Notes under the pieces: generated by a model
Told to the model about the DNA's origin: nothing
The model's database searches: none
What the model saw: only the letters and a program-made list of their open reading frames with translations
Translations under genes and position numbers: made by a program
NCBI GenBank assembly: GCA_947095535.1
Contig: OX352772.1
Location: forward strand, 110,799,590 to 110,863,589
DNA: 64,000 bases
Source: Poecilobothrus nobilitatus
Taxonomy: Eukaryota; Arthropoda; Insecta; Diptera; Dolichopodidae
Direction: 5' to 3'
Shown: piece after piece, positions 33,860-43,164 of the stretch
How positions within the stretch are numbered: the stretch's first letter is position 1
Layout of the letters: every line of letters begins with the position of its first letter

Positions 33860-36140
33860 ATAATAATATATATAGATAACGCAAGCAGAACAAAAAATGT
33901 CAATAACAATTCTCGAAATTTTTTCAGATTTCAAGTGCCCCATTTGCTCTCTAATTTTTTCCTATGCCCTTTTTCTCTTTCTCAATAGTTCTTTTAAAAA
34001 AATATCCTCGTGAATATTTGATTCTATTTTAATTTTAGATATGTAGGTACATACATGATAAATATTTTTATTAATTTTTTTTTTTTCTTCAAAAACTTTA
34101 AAACTTCTTTTTAGAAGAATGCATTTGAATAAAAGACAATATTGCCATATCATTTGTATGATTCACGAAATTTTTTTTGAAACTAAAGTTTTAAAATTTT
34201 GTTAAGTATTTATTTTTACCTATAATTTGTACAACTCGCAACCCTTATTAGATTATTTACCATTATAAAACTATTTTTAAAACTATTTAGGTAGTACTCG
34301 AATTTAGCAAAAATACACGACAACAAATCTTAAATACATGTATTCTTCGTTTCACACAACTTTAGTCTAAAGTCGTAAACAATTAAAATATTTCAAAAAT
34401 TACTTTGTTATTTATAATTATAATTAGAAATAAAAAAAAAAAAGAATTATAATAAAATCTATTTATAATGTTTGTGTTTTTATATTTCAAAACTGGTTAG
34501 AAGAGTTGTCTATCAATAATTTTGGTTGTATTTCTTTGTTTTTAATTTTAAATATTTTATTTATTTAAAAAATAATGCAAAAAACTTATTTTAACATTTT
34601 TCTTTCAATCTAACAATTTCGCATAAATAGTTTTTAATATCTTTTGTATTTAAAAATTGAAGTAAATCAAATAATTATATATTATAACATGGTAACACTA
34701 TATAAAAAATTTACTACTGATTTCTTAAGTATTCTATTTTGGATGGACTGATTATGTGTTGATCAAGTGTCTATAATGTTTATTTATCTATGTGTGCATT
34801 AGAATTTAATATTTTTTTTTTGATATCAATAAAAATGCATGAGTAGTTTTTATTTAAAATGAAAAAAAACAAGGTAGAATGTAAACCAACGGTTTTTAAA
34901 AGCGCACATTTCCAAAACACAATACAAACTGTTTAGAAATTGTGACTTGCACAAAAATTTGAAAATTTAAAAATTAAATTTAAAAAAATTTTTGTAATAA
35001 GAAAATATGTGAAAATAGGACTTTTCTGGAATTTTGAGGGGCTGTAACTCCGGAACCCTTTATAACTAAGAAAAATCGTTAACATACGTAAACCATGACT
35101 TGAACCATGTCTTGCCGAAGAAAAATTTTTACAGGTGCCTAAGTTACAGGTGTCTAAAAATAGCAAATTTTCAATTTTTGAGGCGTAATAACTCTTAAAG
35201 AGAGGGCGCTACCAAAAAATAATTCAAAAAGTTCTTTCCTGTCTCAAAATTTCAGGTTCCTATCTAAAGGCGTGCCGGAGTTATGAAAAAAGAAATTTCA
35301 TGCAAAATGTGGTTTTCAGATAACGGTAAATTTAAATAGTAAATTACAAAATATTACATAATTTTGATACTGTTTTATATAGATAATAAAATTTTCGATC
35401 TTCTGGCGGTTTTAGATTGCAAAACTATTACGCAGAGCCTGAGATATATACATTTGAAAATGTGGCTTTTTCGAAATTTTGAAGAGCTGCAACTTTGGAA
35501 CCCTCTACAACTAAAATAAACCTTTAACACACGTAAAAATATATTATAAATATATTTGAAACTTCAATTCGGCTTTTTCCGTTTTTTTAAAATATAGCAT
35601 CAATAAAAATTAAATTAGGTCAAAGTTTTCAGATAAAATTATACTTTTTTCATCCAGTATAGAATTTTAAACAGCACACGAGTTTTTAATCTTACATACC
35701 TTATTTATAATCTGTTTACAAAATTCCTAAATTGATAAAAAAGAAATAAAAAATTTACCCTCAGAGGTTAGCATTTCGATGGGTATTTATAAAATGTAAA
35801 ATTTTCTAAGCAAAGAAAAAATTAATATGCATATACATATACATACATATATACATGTATCTATATATATATGGCTGGCTATTCTACTCTATACACTCCA
35901 TTCATTAATCATTTTTTTGGTTACTTCTTTTTATAAATAGTAAAGTGACTGAAAATAAAAAAAAATATAAACTATTCATAAAATATATGAAATGAATAGA
36001 AAAAAAAAAAAAATCTAACAGCCTAATACAACACCAGACAACACATACCAATAACATCTTAAATAAAAATAAACCTTTACATTGTGACATGTTTGATTTT
36101 TCGTTAGAAAAATAAAATAAATAAATTTGAAGAATGAAGA
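33860..36140 (+). mobile_element. P-like element, internally deleted copy
   Basis: Matches 18661-19620, then 20385-20765, then about 22560-22745, so two large internal parts are missing. A family C DINE-1-like fragment occupies 34870-35560 between the first two blocks. The left terminal repeat is partly lost and the right terminal repeat is absent. It occupies the same place in the Penelope tail as the full copy, so both sites come from one duplicated, already-interrupted segment. Confidence 0.6.
34870..35560 (-). mobile_element. DINE-1-like fragment, family C
   Basis: Contains 'ggggctgtaactccgg' and 'ttcagataacggtaaattta', core phrases of the family also found at 52783-53815. It has no (GTCC)n tract and no clear ends. 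The phrases 'ttttgaggggctgtaactcc' and 'ttttgaagagctgcaact' show two tandem core units. It lies within the decayed P-like element. Confidence 0.5.
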
Positions 36141-36159
36141 ATGAGAAACATAGGTGATT

Positions 36160-36468
36160 TCACACATTTCCTATATTTCATATATTTCCTATATTTAACA
36201 TAGGTGAATTTCGCAATTCTAATTGTTCGTTCAAAATGGATTTATTTTATTTTATAGCTTTTTTAATTTCTAGAGATTCCAATAAAACCAATTTTTTACA
36301 TTTTTTTATCAATATGTAAGATTTTCAGATTATTTATATTGCTAGAATGGTTTTTTTCCATTAAGTCATTGGCAAAATTGGACTTGGAATCTACTTTATT
36401 AAGTTCTCTAATGTGTTCCGAATAACGAATCGCGAAATTTCTACCTGTTTGTCCTATATAGATTTCTG
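36160..36468 (-). pseudogene. Penelope-like GIY-YIG remnant, copy 3
   Basis: Nearly the same as 22905-23215: YIGQTGRNFAIRYSEHIR with the downstream segment on the minus strand. It starts at the same truncation point and lies next to the same 500-bp module. Confidence 0.65.
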
Positions 36469-36974
36469 TCAAAAATTGAGGTGTATACGAAATTTTAACA
36501 AAGTTATATAAAAAAGTTAGTTTTAATAAAAAAATATAATTTAAAGATCAATAAAAAAAAATATATATAATTTAAAACAACAGGAATAAACTAGGTTTTT
36601 TATTATTACAAAAAAAAAAAAATCGAATCTTAAGTGTGTTTAATCACTTGCTTAGCGAAGTTTTTAAGCTGTTGAAAACTTTAAATAAAACCAGAGACAA
36701 ATAAAAAACGTTAAATATAAAAATATAATTGACAGTAAAAGTTTTGATAAAATTCGAATTTATCTGATTATTTATAACTTTTAATTTAACTATAAAATTT
36801 CTCAAAGTTCAAAATATTTCATTATATTTCAACCGTTTAGCTCAAAACTTTTATTATTTATTTTATAAATAATATATTTATTATAACAAAACATTTCATT
36901 TAAAATTATTTTGTATACATTTCTTTATGTACCTATTCAAATCAAACTTTTTTTTCAAGTAAATATTAAAGTTT
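36469..36974. repeat. Conserved ~500-bp module (copy 3)
   Basis: Direct copy of 23216-23727, joining the GIY-YIG remnant to satellite. Here the satellite is uninterrupted at the junction ('aaacttcaataataaaaaac'), which gives the empty site of the family A element at 23728. Confidence 0.6.
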
Positions 36975-37094
36975 AAACTTCAATAATAAAAAACTTTAAA
37001 AACTTTTCATATCTTCACCTTACTAATTTTTTTGCATAAGGTTAGGAGGACTTAAATTGTTATAATAGAATATAAATTTGACTTTTGGTAAATA
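36975..37094 (+). repeat. Satellite, left part interrupted by mariner
   Basis: One satellite half-unit ending 'gacttttggtaaata'. The same unit continues at 50910 with 'tatgtttaa', after the mariner and its nested Polinton. Confidence 0.75.
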
Positions 37095-37206
37095 AAGGGT
37101 GTTCAAAATTGACGTATCATTTTGATTTTGCCGCCATTTTTTTCGACCTGGAATTTTTATACGAGGTTTCTTTAAGTATATTCTAAATACATTCCGGTTA
37201 GTTAAT

Positions 37207-37491
37207 ATGGAACGTTACACGAAGGAACAAAATGTTTTTGTTATTACAACATTTTTTGAAAATGGTAAAAGTTTTCAAAATGTAATTAGGAAATTTCGAA
37301 CAAAATTTGGTAGAGAAAATACTCCAACAAATCGTGCTATCAAGCTGATGGTTGATAAATTTCTAGAAACTGGATCTGTTCTTGATAACAGAGGCAACAT
37401 TTATCAACGTAGTGGCCGTTCAACCGAGAATGTAGCAGCTGTGAGCAGAAGTGTTGAAGAAGATCCAAAAACTACCATTCGTCATCATTAG
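37207..37491 (+). pseudogene. Mariner transposase, N-terminal part
   Basis: A 94-codon segment starting MERYTKEQNVFVITTFF, the helix-turn-helix DNA-binding region of an insect mariner-type transposase. It includes the GRENTPTNRAIK segment, RSGRSTENVAAV and EEDPKTTIRHH. Translation stops in the left target duplication of the Polinton (TAG at 37489-37491). The rest of the gene lies at 49984-50736. The start ATG is about 110 bp from the element end, as expected. Confidence 0.8.
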
Positions 37492-37492
37492 T

Positions 37493-37907
37493 ATAGGCTA
37501 GGCCGATTCTAGACCAGGAAGTGACGTCAGAGATAAGAGGTGTAGAGAAAAGATAAGAGGTATGACTCAGCAATGAGTCATCAATGAGTCATAGCAGGAA
37601 GTGACGTCACATCCTGTTTTGATAAGAGATATTGAGTCATCAAAAACAGGTTTTTAAAATTTTGAATAACAGGCACCGAGATATTTTTTAAGAACAATAT
37701 TTTAATGTTTTAATTTTGTTTGATTGCTTTGAAAAATAGTAAAATAATTTTTTGTTTTGCAGTCATTCATATTGCATGATAAGAAGCTTGTTTTAGAATA
37801 TATTAAGTGTGTTTGTATTTTAACAAAAAAAAGTTGCGGTTTTAATTTTTCATGTTGATATGAAGAATGGAACTAATCAAATTTTTGTTTGACGTCAGGG
37901 GATTCCG
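37493..37907 (+). repeat. Left terminal inverted repeat of the Polinton
   Basis: Pairs with 49581-49983 over about 400 bp with few differences. It carries three TGACGTCA palindromes (37522, 37602, 37890), four TGA(C/G)TCA sites (37563, 37574, 37585, 37633) and three AGATAAGA/TGATAAGA sites. An extra TGAGTCATCAA unit near 37581-37591 is absent from the right copy. Confidence 0.9.
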
Positions 37908-38562
37908 TTCCGATTTAGTCGAGATGGAATTTATTTAGTTAAAATATATAAAAGAAAAACAAATAAAAATATATATCAAAGTTTTTTATTTTTTTTTTAG
38001 TATTTTTCGATATTTACATTTTTTTTCACTAAATTTCTTTACGATTTTACCTAATCGCAATAGACATCTCTTAGGAAATTGAATATAATTTAAAGTAAAT
38101 AAATCTGTCCTTTGTCATCGTGAACATCTCTGAATGAATTGAGCTTAATTAATGTTGAGTCAGCATAATTCCTCAAAAATTTTATATGATATTTAATCTC
38201 ACTTCTATATTTCTTTCTAAAATCTTTTTTATTTTTAAGAAAAAAATAATTAAACGTAAAAATTGTTCTTGCGATATCCATTTTTAGTAAGCCTAAAGAA
38301 AATTGATTACCAACTAATTTAGACATAAAATATGAAAATAATCAGAATTAACAAAATCGTCTATGGGTAGGAGTGTTAGGATGTGTGTATAGGTAAGTTT
38401 ATTAATGCATTATGTTTAGGTTCGATTCTAGTTCTATGCTCTTACCCAGTGAAGATTTTTTTCCTTTTTATATTTTAACAAAGTAAACCTTACGAAAATA
38501 TACATACTTATATTGCAGTTTATTAATGTGATTATAAATAAATAAATAAAAAAAAAATTGTA

Positions 38563-38570
38563 TAAAAGGC
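38563..38570 (+). promoter_or_regulatory. Putative TATA box for the first Polinton ORF
   Basis: TATAAAAG lies 50 bp before the ATG at 38620. Two further TATAAAAR motifs stand at similar distances before Polinton genes (42278 and, on the minus strand, 49081). Confidence 0.45.
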
Positions 38571-38619
38571 TAATTTTAAAATTGAAAAGTGTCATAACAC
38601 GATAAATAAGGCGATTATA

Positions 38620-39045
38620 ATGTTTTGGGCTGATAAGATTCTACATGGTTATAAATATTGTATTTGTATCCGGAAATGGGCTTCAATTAAAATAATTCAT
38701 TGGAAAATATTTCACGATTTTTTGGAGGTGTATATAACTCCAGAAGGTGGGGAAAAAATTTGTTTATTTAAAATTAGAAATGGTGAAACATTAACTAACA
38801 AATTCGACTTATCTCATTTGGATTGGCAACATCTAAAAATTGAAGTATATGGCGGTGATATTTCCATTATTGGTAATGTAAGAGATTCACCAAATAAAAA
38901 AAATCAAATAATTAACCATTTTAATATTGATTGTCCATTTGCTGAAGAAGATGACTGGGAGTTGATTGAGAAGAATATTTCAAATGTACTACCAAATAAT
39001 ATGAATGAAGGAATTTCACAACATATTGAATATGATGACAAATGA
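38620..39045 (+). CDS. Unassigned Polinton ORF A (141 aa)
   Basis: An open frame of 141 residues starting MFWADKILHGYKYC. It is rich in aromatic residues at the N-terminus (FWADK, WASIKIIHWKIFHDFLEV) and acidic at the C-terminus (FAEEDDWELIEKN). No signal peptide or membrane segment is evident and I recognise no domain. It overlaps the next ORF by about 40 bp in another frame, a compact arrangement typical of Polintons. An intact frame in an otherwise decayed element makes it a plausible real gene. Function unknown. Confidence 0.55.
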   Translation: MFWADKILHGYKYCICIRKWASIKIIHWKIFHDFLEVYITPEGGEKICLFKIRNGETLTNKFDLSHLDWQHLKIEVYGGDISIIGNVRDSPNKKNQIINHFNIDCPFAEEDDWELIEKNISNVLPNNMNEGISQHIEYDDK

Positions 39046-39340
39046 ATATGAAGAAAATCAAAATGAACTGAAAAAGACAATGATAAGAAAACGAATTGAT
39101 GATGGAATTATATTTATAGCATCAATAGAGAATATGTATAATGAAAAAAATAATAAATCAAAAATTGGTGACGTGTTAACTAATTTTAGAAAATTACTTG
39201 AACGTTTAAAAGAAGAATATTTAGATTACATGGAAGGTTATTCAAATGGAAAGGATAGATTTTTGCAACTCTTTATGTATGTTTGCTCTATTATAAGCCA
39301 AGTAAAGTGTGTACATAATAAAGAAATTTCTAGAAAATAA
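39005..39340 (+). CDS. Unassigned Polinton ORF B (111 aa)
   Basis: An open frame overlapping the 3' end of ORF A. The likely start is either ATG 39005 or the ATG pair at about 39032 (MTNEYEENQ). The protein is charged and probably helical: NELKKTMIRKRIDDGI, then FRKLLERLKEEYLDYMEGY, with coiled-coil-like leucine spacing. It ends in FLQLFMYVCSIISQVKCVHN. No domain is recognised. Its position between ORF A and a secreted-type ORF, far from the capsid block, suggests an accessory gene. Confidence 0.5.
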   Translation: MKEFHNILNMMTNEYEENQNELKKTMIRKRIDDGIIFIASIENMYNEKNNKSKIGDVLTNFRKLLERLKEEYLDYMEGYSNGKDRFLQLFMYVCSIISQVKCVHNKEISRK

Positions 39341-39427
39341 AAAGTATAAATTTTATATTTGCAATCTAATAACATACATTATTGTGTAAATCTTTGACGA
39401 AGATAGATCATATTTTTTGATAAAACG

Positions 39428-40069
39428 ATGAAATCATTTTTCTTATTTATATTTTACCTATTTACTATTCAAACAAATTCATCTCCAATATCTAATATTA
39501 CATTGGATGAATCAGCTTTTGGCAGCAGCTACTTTAATAAATTACTTCCAAGTAATGAGACCGTGAAAGTAAATTTATCAGTTCAGCTATTAAAATATGT
39601 AATTTCACCAGAATTAAACAAAGCAACAACAAATGAAACAAAAACTACAACAATAGCATCAATCACTACTTTAAAAGCAGATGCACAATTAGCAGGAGAT
39701 AAAGGTGACTCAGTACCACAATATGTTTCTATAGATGAGGCTATTGAGGCTTTTGGACAGGAATTAATTTTAAAAGAACATAATATTGGTGGAATTATAA
39801 ATAGTGAGCATATATTTTAGAGACATTTTCTATTGGAATATGCTGATAATAAAGATATTCATATAAGATGTGAATATGATGGCAATTTTAAACAAAAGTC
39901 TTTCACAATTAAATGTTTAGAATATCGAGAAATATTAACAGATAGAATTTTAAGTAATGGAGAAGTGGAAACAGTTCCTATTATAGATGTAGATTATAAA
40001 TCCGACTACACTATAATTAGTTTAAAATCAATAAAGCAGAAATCATCATATCAGATGGAAATTTCATAA
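39428..40069 (+). pseudogene. Unassigned Polinton ORF C with signal peptide, in-frame stop
   Basis: The frame starts MKSFFLFIFYLFTIQTNSSP, a strong signal peptide with a likely cleavage after NSS or nearby. A segment rich in Thr, Asn and Ser follows, with several N-x-S/T sites (SNITLDE, SNETVKVNLS). A single TAG at 39818-39820 interrupts it; the same frame continues 39821-40069 with LLEYADNKDIHIRC and ends at TAA. The full length would be 213 codons. No domain is recognised. A secreted or membrane-targeted glycoprotein is inferred from the leader and glycosylation sites; a cleavable leader is unusual among core Polinton genes. Confidence 0.5.
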
Positions 40070-40117
40070 TTTATCAAATGGAATAAAAAGATTATATCTA
40101 ATAATTTGTAAAAATAT

Positions 40118-41064
40118 TTAAACAAAATATAAATATTGTTTTTTATATAAATCTTTTTTATTTATCCATGAATTATGAATAGAAGAAAACCCTAACCATT
40201 TAACAAAAATTTTATTATCTCTAGTTTTAAGAATTTTTTCAATCAAAAACACTTGTTTATTTTTCGTTTTTAACAATTCATATTCATAGAAGCTTCCTTG
40301 TATGGGTTGATCTTGATAATCTTCCAGTAAATATGTTACAGGGTTAGTGATTTGAACTTTTCTTATCTTAAATACTTCCGTTGTCCAATTTGGGGTATAC
40401 CCTTTTTCAAAAACATGTTTATACTTGCTTATACGAACTGAGTCATCAATTTTAAATTTAGTTGGTAGAAAAATTTTAATACGATTATAAACAGTTACCA
40501 ACAGTTCATTAGCATTTTTTTTATTTATATCTGATGGACGTCTGTGAATGGTATGATGTTTTGTATTGTTGTATTGGTGAACTAATGAATCAATTATATT
40601 CAACCATTTGTAATTACCATTAAAACTAAACTCTTTCCACATTTTTTCTTTCAAAGTTCGATTAAAACGCTCTACAATAGAGGCTTTTAATGTGCTTTAA
40701 ATGTTGAATAATGATTTATATGATATTTATCCATTAAATTTTTCAATATTTTATTAAAAAATTCTTTCCCATCATCTGTTTGCAAATTTTGCGGATGTCT
40801 TTTAGAATTTACAAAAATATTTTGTATTGCTTGTGTGACGTTCTCTGAAGTTTTTGTTTTTATAGGGATTGCCCAGCCATATTTGGAGAAGGTATCAATC
40901 ACAGTTAATAAAAATTTAAAACCTTTATTCTCTTTGGCATATGCACCCATTTCTACTAAATCGGCTTGCCAAAGATCATCAAATCCTTTAATTATAACTC
41001 TACGTCGTTTAAAATTTCTCGGTGGAGGCTTATGCAGCTCTTCAACAACCTCTCTCTTACTCAT
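40118..41064 (-). pseudogene. Polinton integrase with chromodomain, frameshifted
   Basis: A retroviral-type DDE integrase on the minus strand. The first part (41064-40687) has the catalytic aspartates in WQADLVEM and LQTDDGKEF. A frame change at about 40685 precedes the catalytic glutamate segment (ASIVERFNR), located in the other frame. The C-terminal part (40654-40118) has the DDE-core end (HQYNNTKHHTIHRRPS) and a chromodomain-like end (VFLIEKILKTRDNKIFVKW, WINKKDL). The second aspartate and the glutamate are about 35 residues apart, as in the D,D-35-E family. The N-terminal zinc-binding region is missing: the frame begins MSKREVVEELHK. The enzyme would have inserted Polinton DNA and made the 6-bp duplication. 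Confidence 0.85.
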
Positions 41065-41106
41065 TTTTAAACAAAATAAAATAGTTGTATGTAATTATTA
41101 TATATA

Positions 41107-41622
41107 ACTAAAGCTTGGCAAAGGGTTAAAGCTAAAGACTCAAATTTTGGTGAACAGTTAAACTCATATCTAGTTACAAACGCAATGAAAGCTAAAGTTA
41201 AACTCGGTATGGGTTTAAAAAAGAAAACAAAGAAATCTCAGAGAAAAAAACCCCTGAAAAATATTATAAAGGAAACTAAAAAAGCTGTTAAAACTATCAA
41301 AAAACTAATGAATGATAAGAATATTTTCTAAAGGACAGAAAAAAAAATTAATATTCCTCGAATAATTCCTGTACCAAAAATTGAAGGAGTTTTACCTCTA
41401 ATCCCTATTTTTGCAGGCCTGTCAGCAGTTGGTGCACTTTCTGGTGGTGCTGCAGGCATAGCAAAAGCTGTAAATGATGCTGAAAATGCTCACAAACAAT
41501 TTAAAGAAAGTGAACGTCATAATAAAATGATGGAAGCAATAGCATTAAAAGGTGGCAATGGATTACATTTAAAACCATATAAAAAAGGATTAGGCCTTTA
41601 TTTGAATCCAAAAAACCATTAA
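41107..41622 (+). pseudogene. Polinton capsid-associated ORF (adenovirus pX/pVI-like), in-frame stop
   Basis: The frame has no ATG at its 5' end and begins near TKAWQRVKAKDSNFGEQL. It has a very basic stretch (KKKTKKSQRKKPLKNIIK), a TAA at 41330-41332, then continues in the same frame with IIPVPKIEGVLPLIPIFAG, the glycine-rich SAVGALSGGAAGIAKAV segment and a lysine/glycine-rich end (LHLKPYKKGLGLYLNPK). The glycine-alanine hydrophobic segment and basic arm are typical of a Polinton protein next to the protease. It is compared with adenovirus minor core or lytic proteins; function is inferred. The protease frame overlaps its end. Confidence 0.6.
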
Positions 41623-41993
41623 CTAAGCTACCTAATAGAGCTCTTACAAATATCGATTTAGAAAAATTTGGTGTAAAATATTTAAAATATTTTCGAGGAG
41701 TTTTTATGAGAGATAATTTACCAACACGTAGACCTTGGAAATATGAATGTGCTATAATCAATTTAGATAATTATATTGGAGATGGAACGCATTGGGTAGC
41801 TTATTTTAAAAATGCTAAAATAACTCAATATTTTGATAGTTTTGAAAATTTAAGACCGCCATTAGAAGTAATTAAATATTTAGGTGGTAAACTTGTATAT
41901 AATTATAATAAATATCAAAATTTTAATTCTTACAATAGTGGACATTTATGTTTAGAATTTTTATTTCATATTGTTAAGAAAAAAAATTATTAG
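41583..41993 (+). pseudogene. Adenain-like cysteine protease of the Polinton, changed active site
   Basis: The family C5-like capsid maturation protease. Visible motifs are FRGVFMRDNLP, the catalytic histidine in GTHWVAYF (41791), the acidic residue in YFDSFENL and the glutamine seven residues before the nucleophile position (YQNF). At the nucleophile the sequence is NSGHLCLEFL: serine stands where adenain-type enzymes have cysteine before glycine. The frame is open from 41583 but has no ATG before 41706, inside a conserved motif, so the start is lost or lay in the upstream frame. The product would not be expected to cleave capsid proteins. Confidence 0.75.
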
Positions 41994-42115
41994 TAAATAA
42001 AACATAAGAAAAAAATTTGTTTATCTAATAATAATAAGAACTAGGCTTATTAAAACTGACCTACATTAATAATTTTGTTCAAGTTCAAGATTATTTCTCT
42101 ATATTTAAACAAAGA

Positions 42116-42192
42116 AAGAAAAAAGAAAAAATAATTAGAACTTAATTGTAACAAAGAAAGAAAAAAGAAAAAATAATTAGAACTTAATTGTA
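42116..42192 (+). repeat. Short tandem duplication between protease and minor capsid genes
   Basis: 'aacaaagaaagaaaaaagaaaaaataattagaacttaattgt' occurs twice in tandem (about 42-bp period; quoted here as 'aacaaagaaagaaaaaag' + 'aaaaaataattagaactt'). It is non-coding and probably a replication slippage product. Confidence 0.7.
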
Positions 42193-42277
42193 ACAAAAAA
42201 ATTTTTTAGAAGATATTATATATGTGTATATATAGTTTTGTTACGATGATGATTTTTAGAAATTAGCCTTGAAAATC

Positions 42278-42285
42278 TATAAAAA
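42278..42285 (+). promoter_or_regulatory. Putative TATA box for the capsid block
   Basis: TATAAAAA lies about 65 bp before the first conserved minor capsid residues. It resembles the other Polinton TATA motifs at 38563 and 49081. Confidence 0.4.
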
Positions 42286-42329
42286 CAGAATATACTACTG
42301 AAATATCTCATTATATCAATTAAGGATAA

Positions 42330-43004
42330 GTCAATAACATTAACTTGACAACAAATTATTTTCCTCCTATTGATCTAAAGGGAAAGGAATATACCTGCGG
42401 TTTAGTAAATTTCCAAACATATAATTCAATACCTAATATAGATGAAGAGAATAATAGATTTATTATTAATGATAAACCTATTATAATTCCAACAGGTTCA
42501 TACGAAATTGAAGATATTGAAATATTTCTTAGAAAAACGTTGAATATAGCTAAAACAGATAAAGAAAAATTAACTATAAAAGCAAATAATAATACATTAA
42601 AGTGTGAAATTTTTGCAGATAAAGTAATTGATTTTGAAAGAGAAGATACTATTGGTAGATTATTAGGTTTCAGTAATAAGAAATTATTAGCTAATAAATG
42701 GTACACTTCAGATCTTTTTGTTGATATTAATAAAATAAACATAATAAGAGTAGAATGCAATATTATATCTGGAACATATATTAATGAAAAAGAAGCTCAT
42801 ATTTTACATGCACTTTCTATTAACGTCAGTCCTGGTTTTAAAATAATTGAAGTTCCTAAGAATGTAATTTATTTACCTGTAACTATTAACCAGATAAGTT
42901 CTATTACTATAAAACTCCTCGATCAGAACGGTAATTTAATTAATTTTCGTGCAGAAACAATAACAATTAGATTGCATTTAAAGCCTCAAAATGATAGTGT
43001 TTAA
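42330..43004 (+). CDS. Polinton minor capsid protein (penton-like, single jelly roll)
   Basis: An open frame of about 220 residues with the features of the Polinton minor capsid protein: TNYFPPIDL at the start, VNFQTYNSIPNID, the TGSYEIEDIE segment, IGRLLGFSNKKLLANKW, IIRVECNIISGTYIN, VIYLPVTINQISSI and a C-terminal TITIRLHLKP. These mostly beta-strand segments fit a jelly-roll fold known for this family. No ATG opens the frame; the first in-frame candidate is TTG at 42345 and a stop lies at 42327, so the N-terminus may be damaged or start non-canonically. It overlaps the next small ORF by about 14 bp. Confidence 0.75.
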   Translation, partial: VNNINLTTNYFPPIDLKGKEYTCGLVNFQTYNSIPNIDEENNRFIINDKPIIIPTGSYEIEDIEIFLRKTLNIAKTDKEKLTIKANNNTLKCEIFADKVIDFEREDTIGRLLGFSNKKLLANKWYTSDLFVDINKINIIRVECNIISGTYINEKEAHILHALSINVSPGFKIIEVPKNVIYLPVTINQISSITIKLLDQNGNLINFRAETITIRLHLKPQNDSV

Positions 43005-43164
43005 TCAAAATCAAGATTCATATATATATCCTCAGAGTCGAGCACAACATTTCAATATATTAAAGTCATCAAGAGGAGAAGCAAGTCAACACTACAAACC
43101 TAAAAAAAGTTTAACTGTTGAAAATCAACAATATTTGAAATTACTTGGATATCAATTAAAATGA
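42991..43164 (+). CDS. Small Polinton ORF between capsid genes (57 aa)
   Basis: Starts at ATG 42991, overlapping the end of the minor capsid gene, and ends TGA at 43162-43164, overlapping the ATG of the major capsid gene (ATGA). It begins MIVFNQNQDSYIYPQSRAQH and ends ENQQYLKLLGYQLK. I recognise no domain. The tight overlaps at both ends, in the middle of the capsid operon-like block, argue for a real, possibly virion-associated, product. Confidence 0.5.
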   Translation: MIVFNQNQDSYIYPQSRAQHFNILKSSRGEASQHYKPKKSLTVENQQYLKLLGYQLK

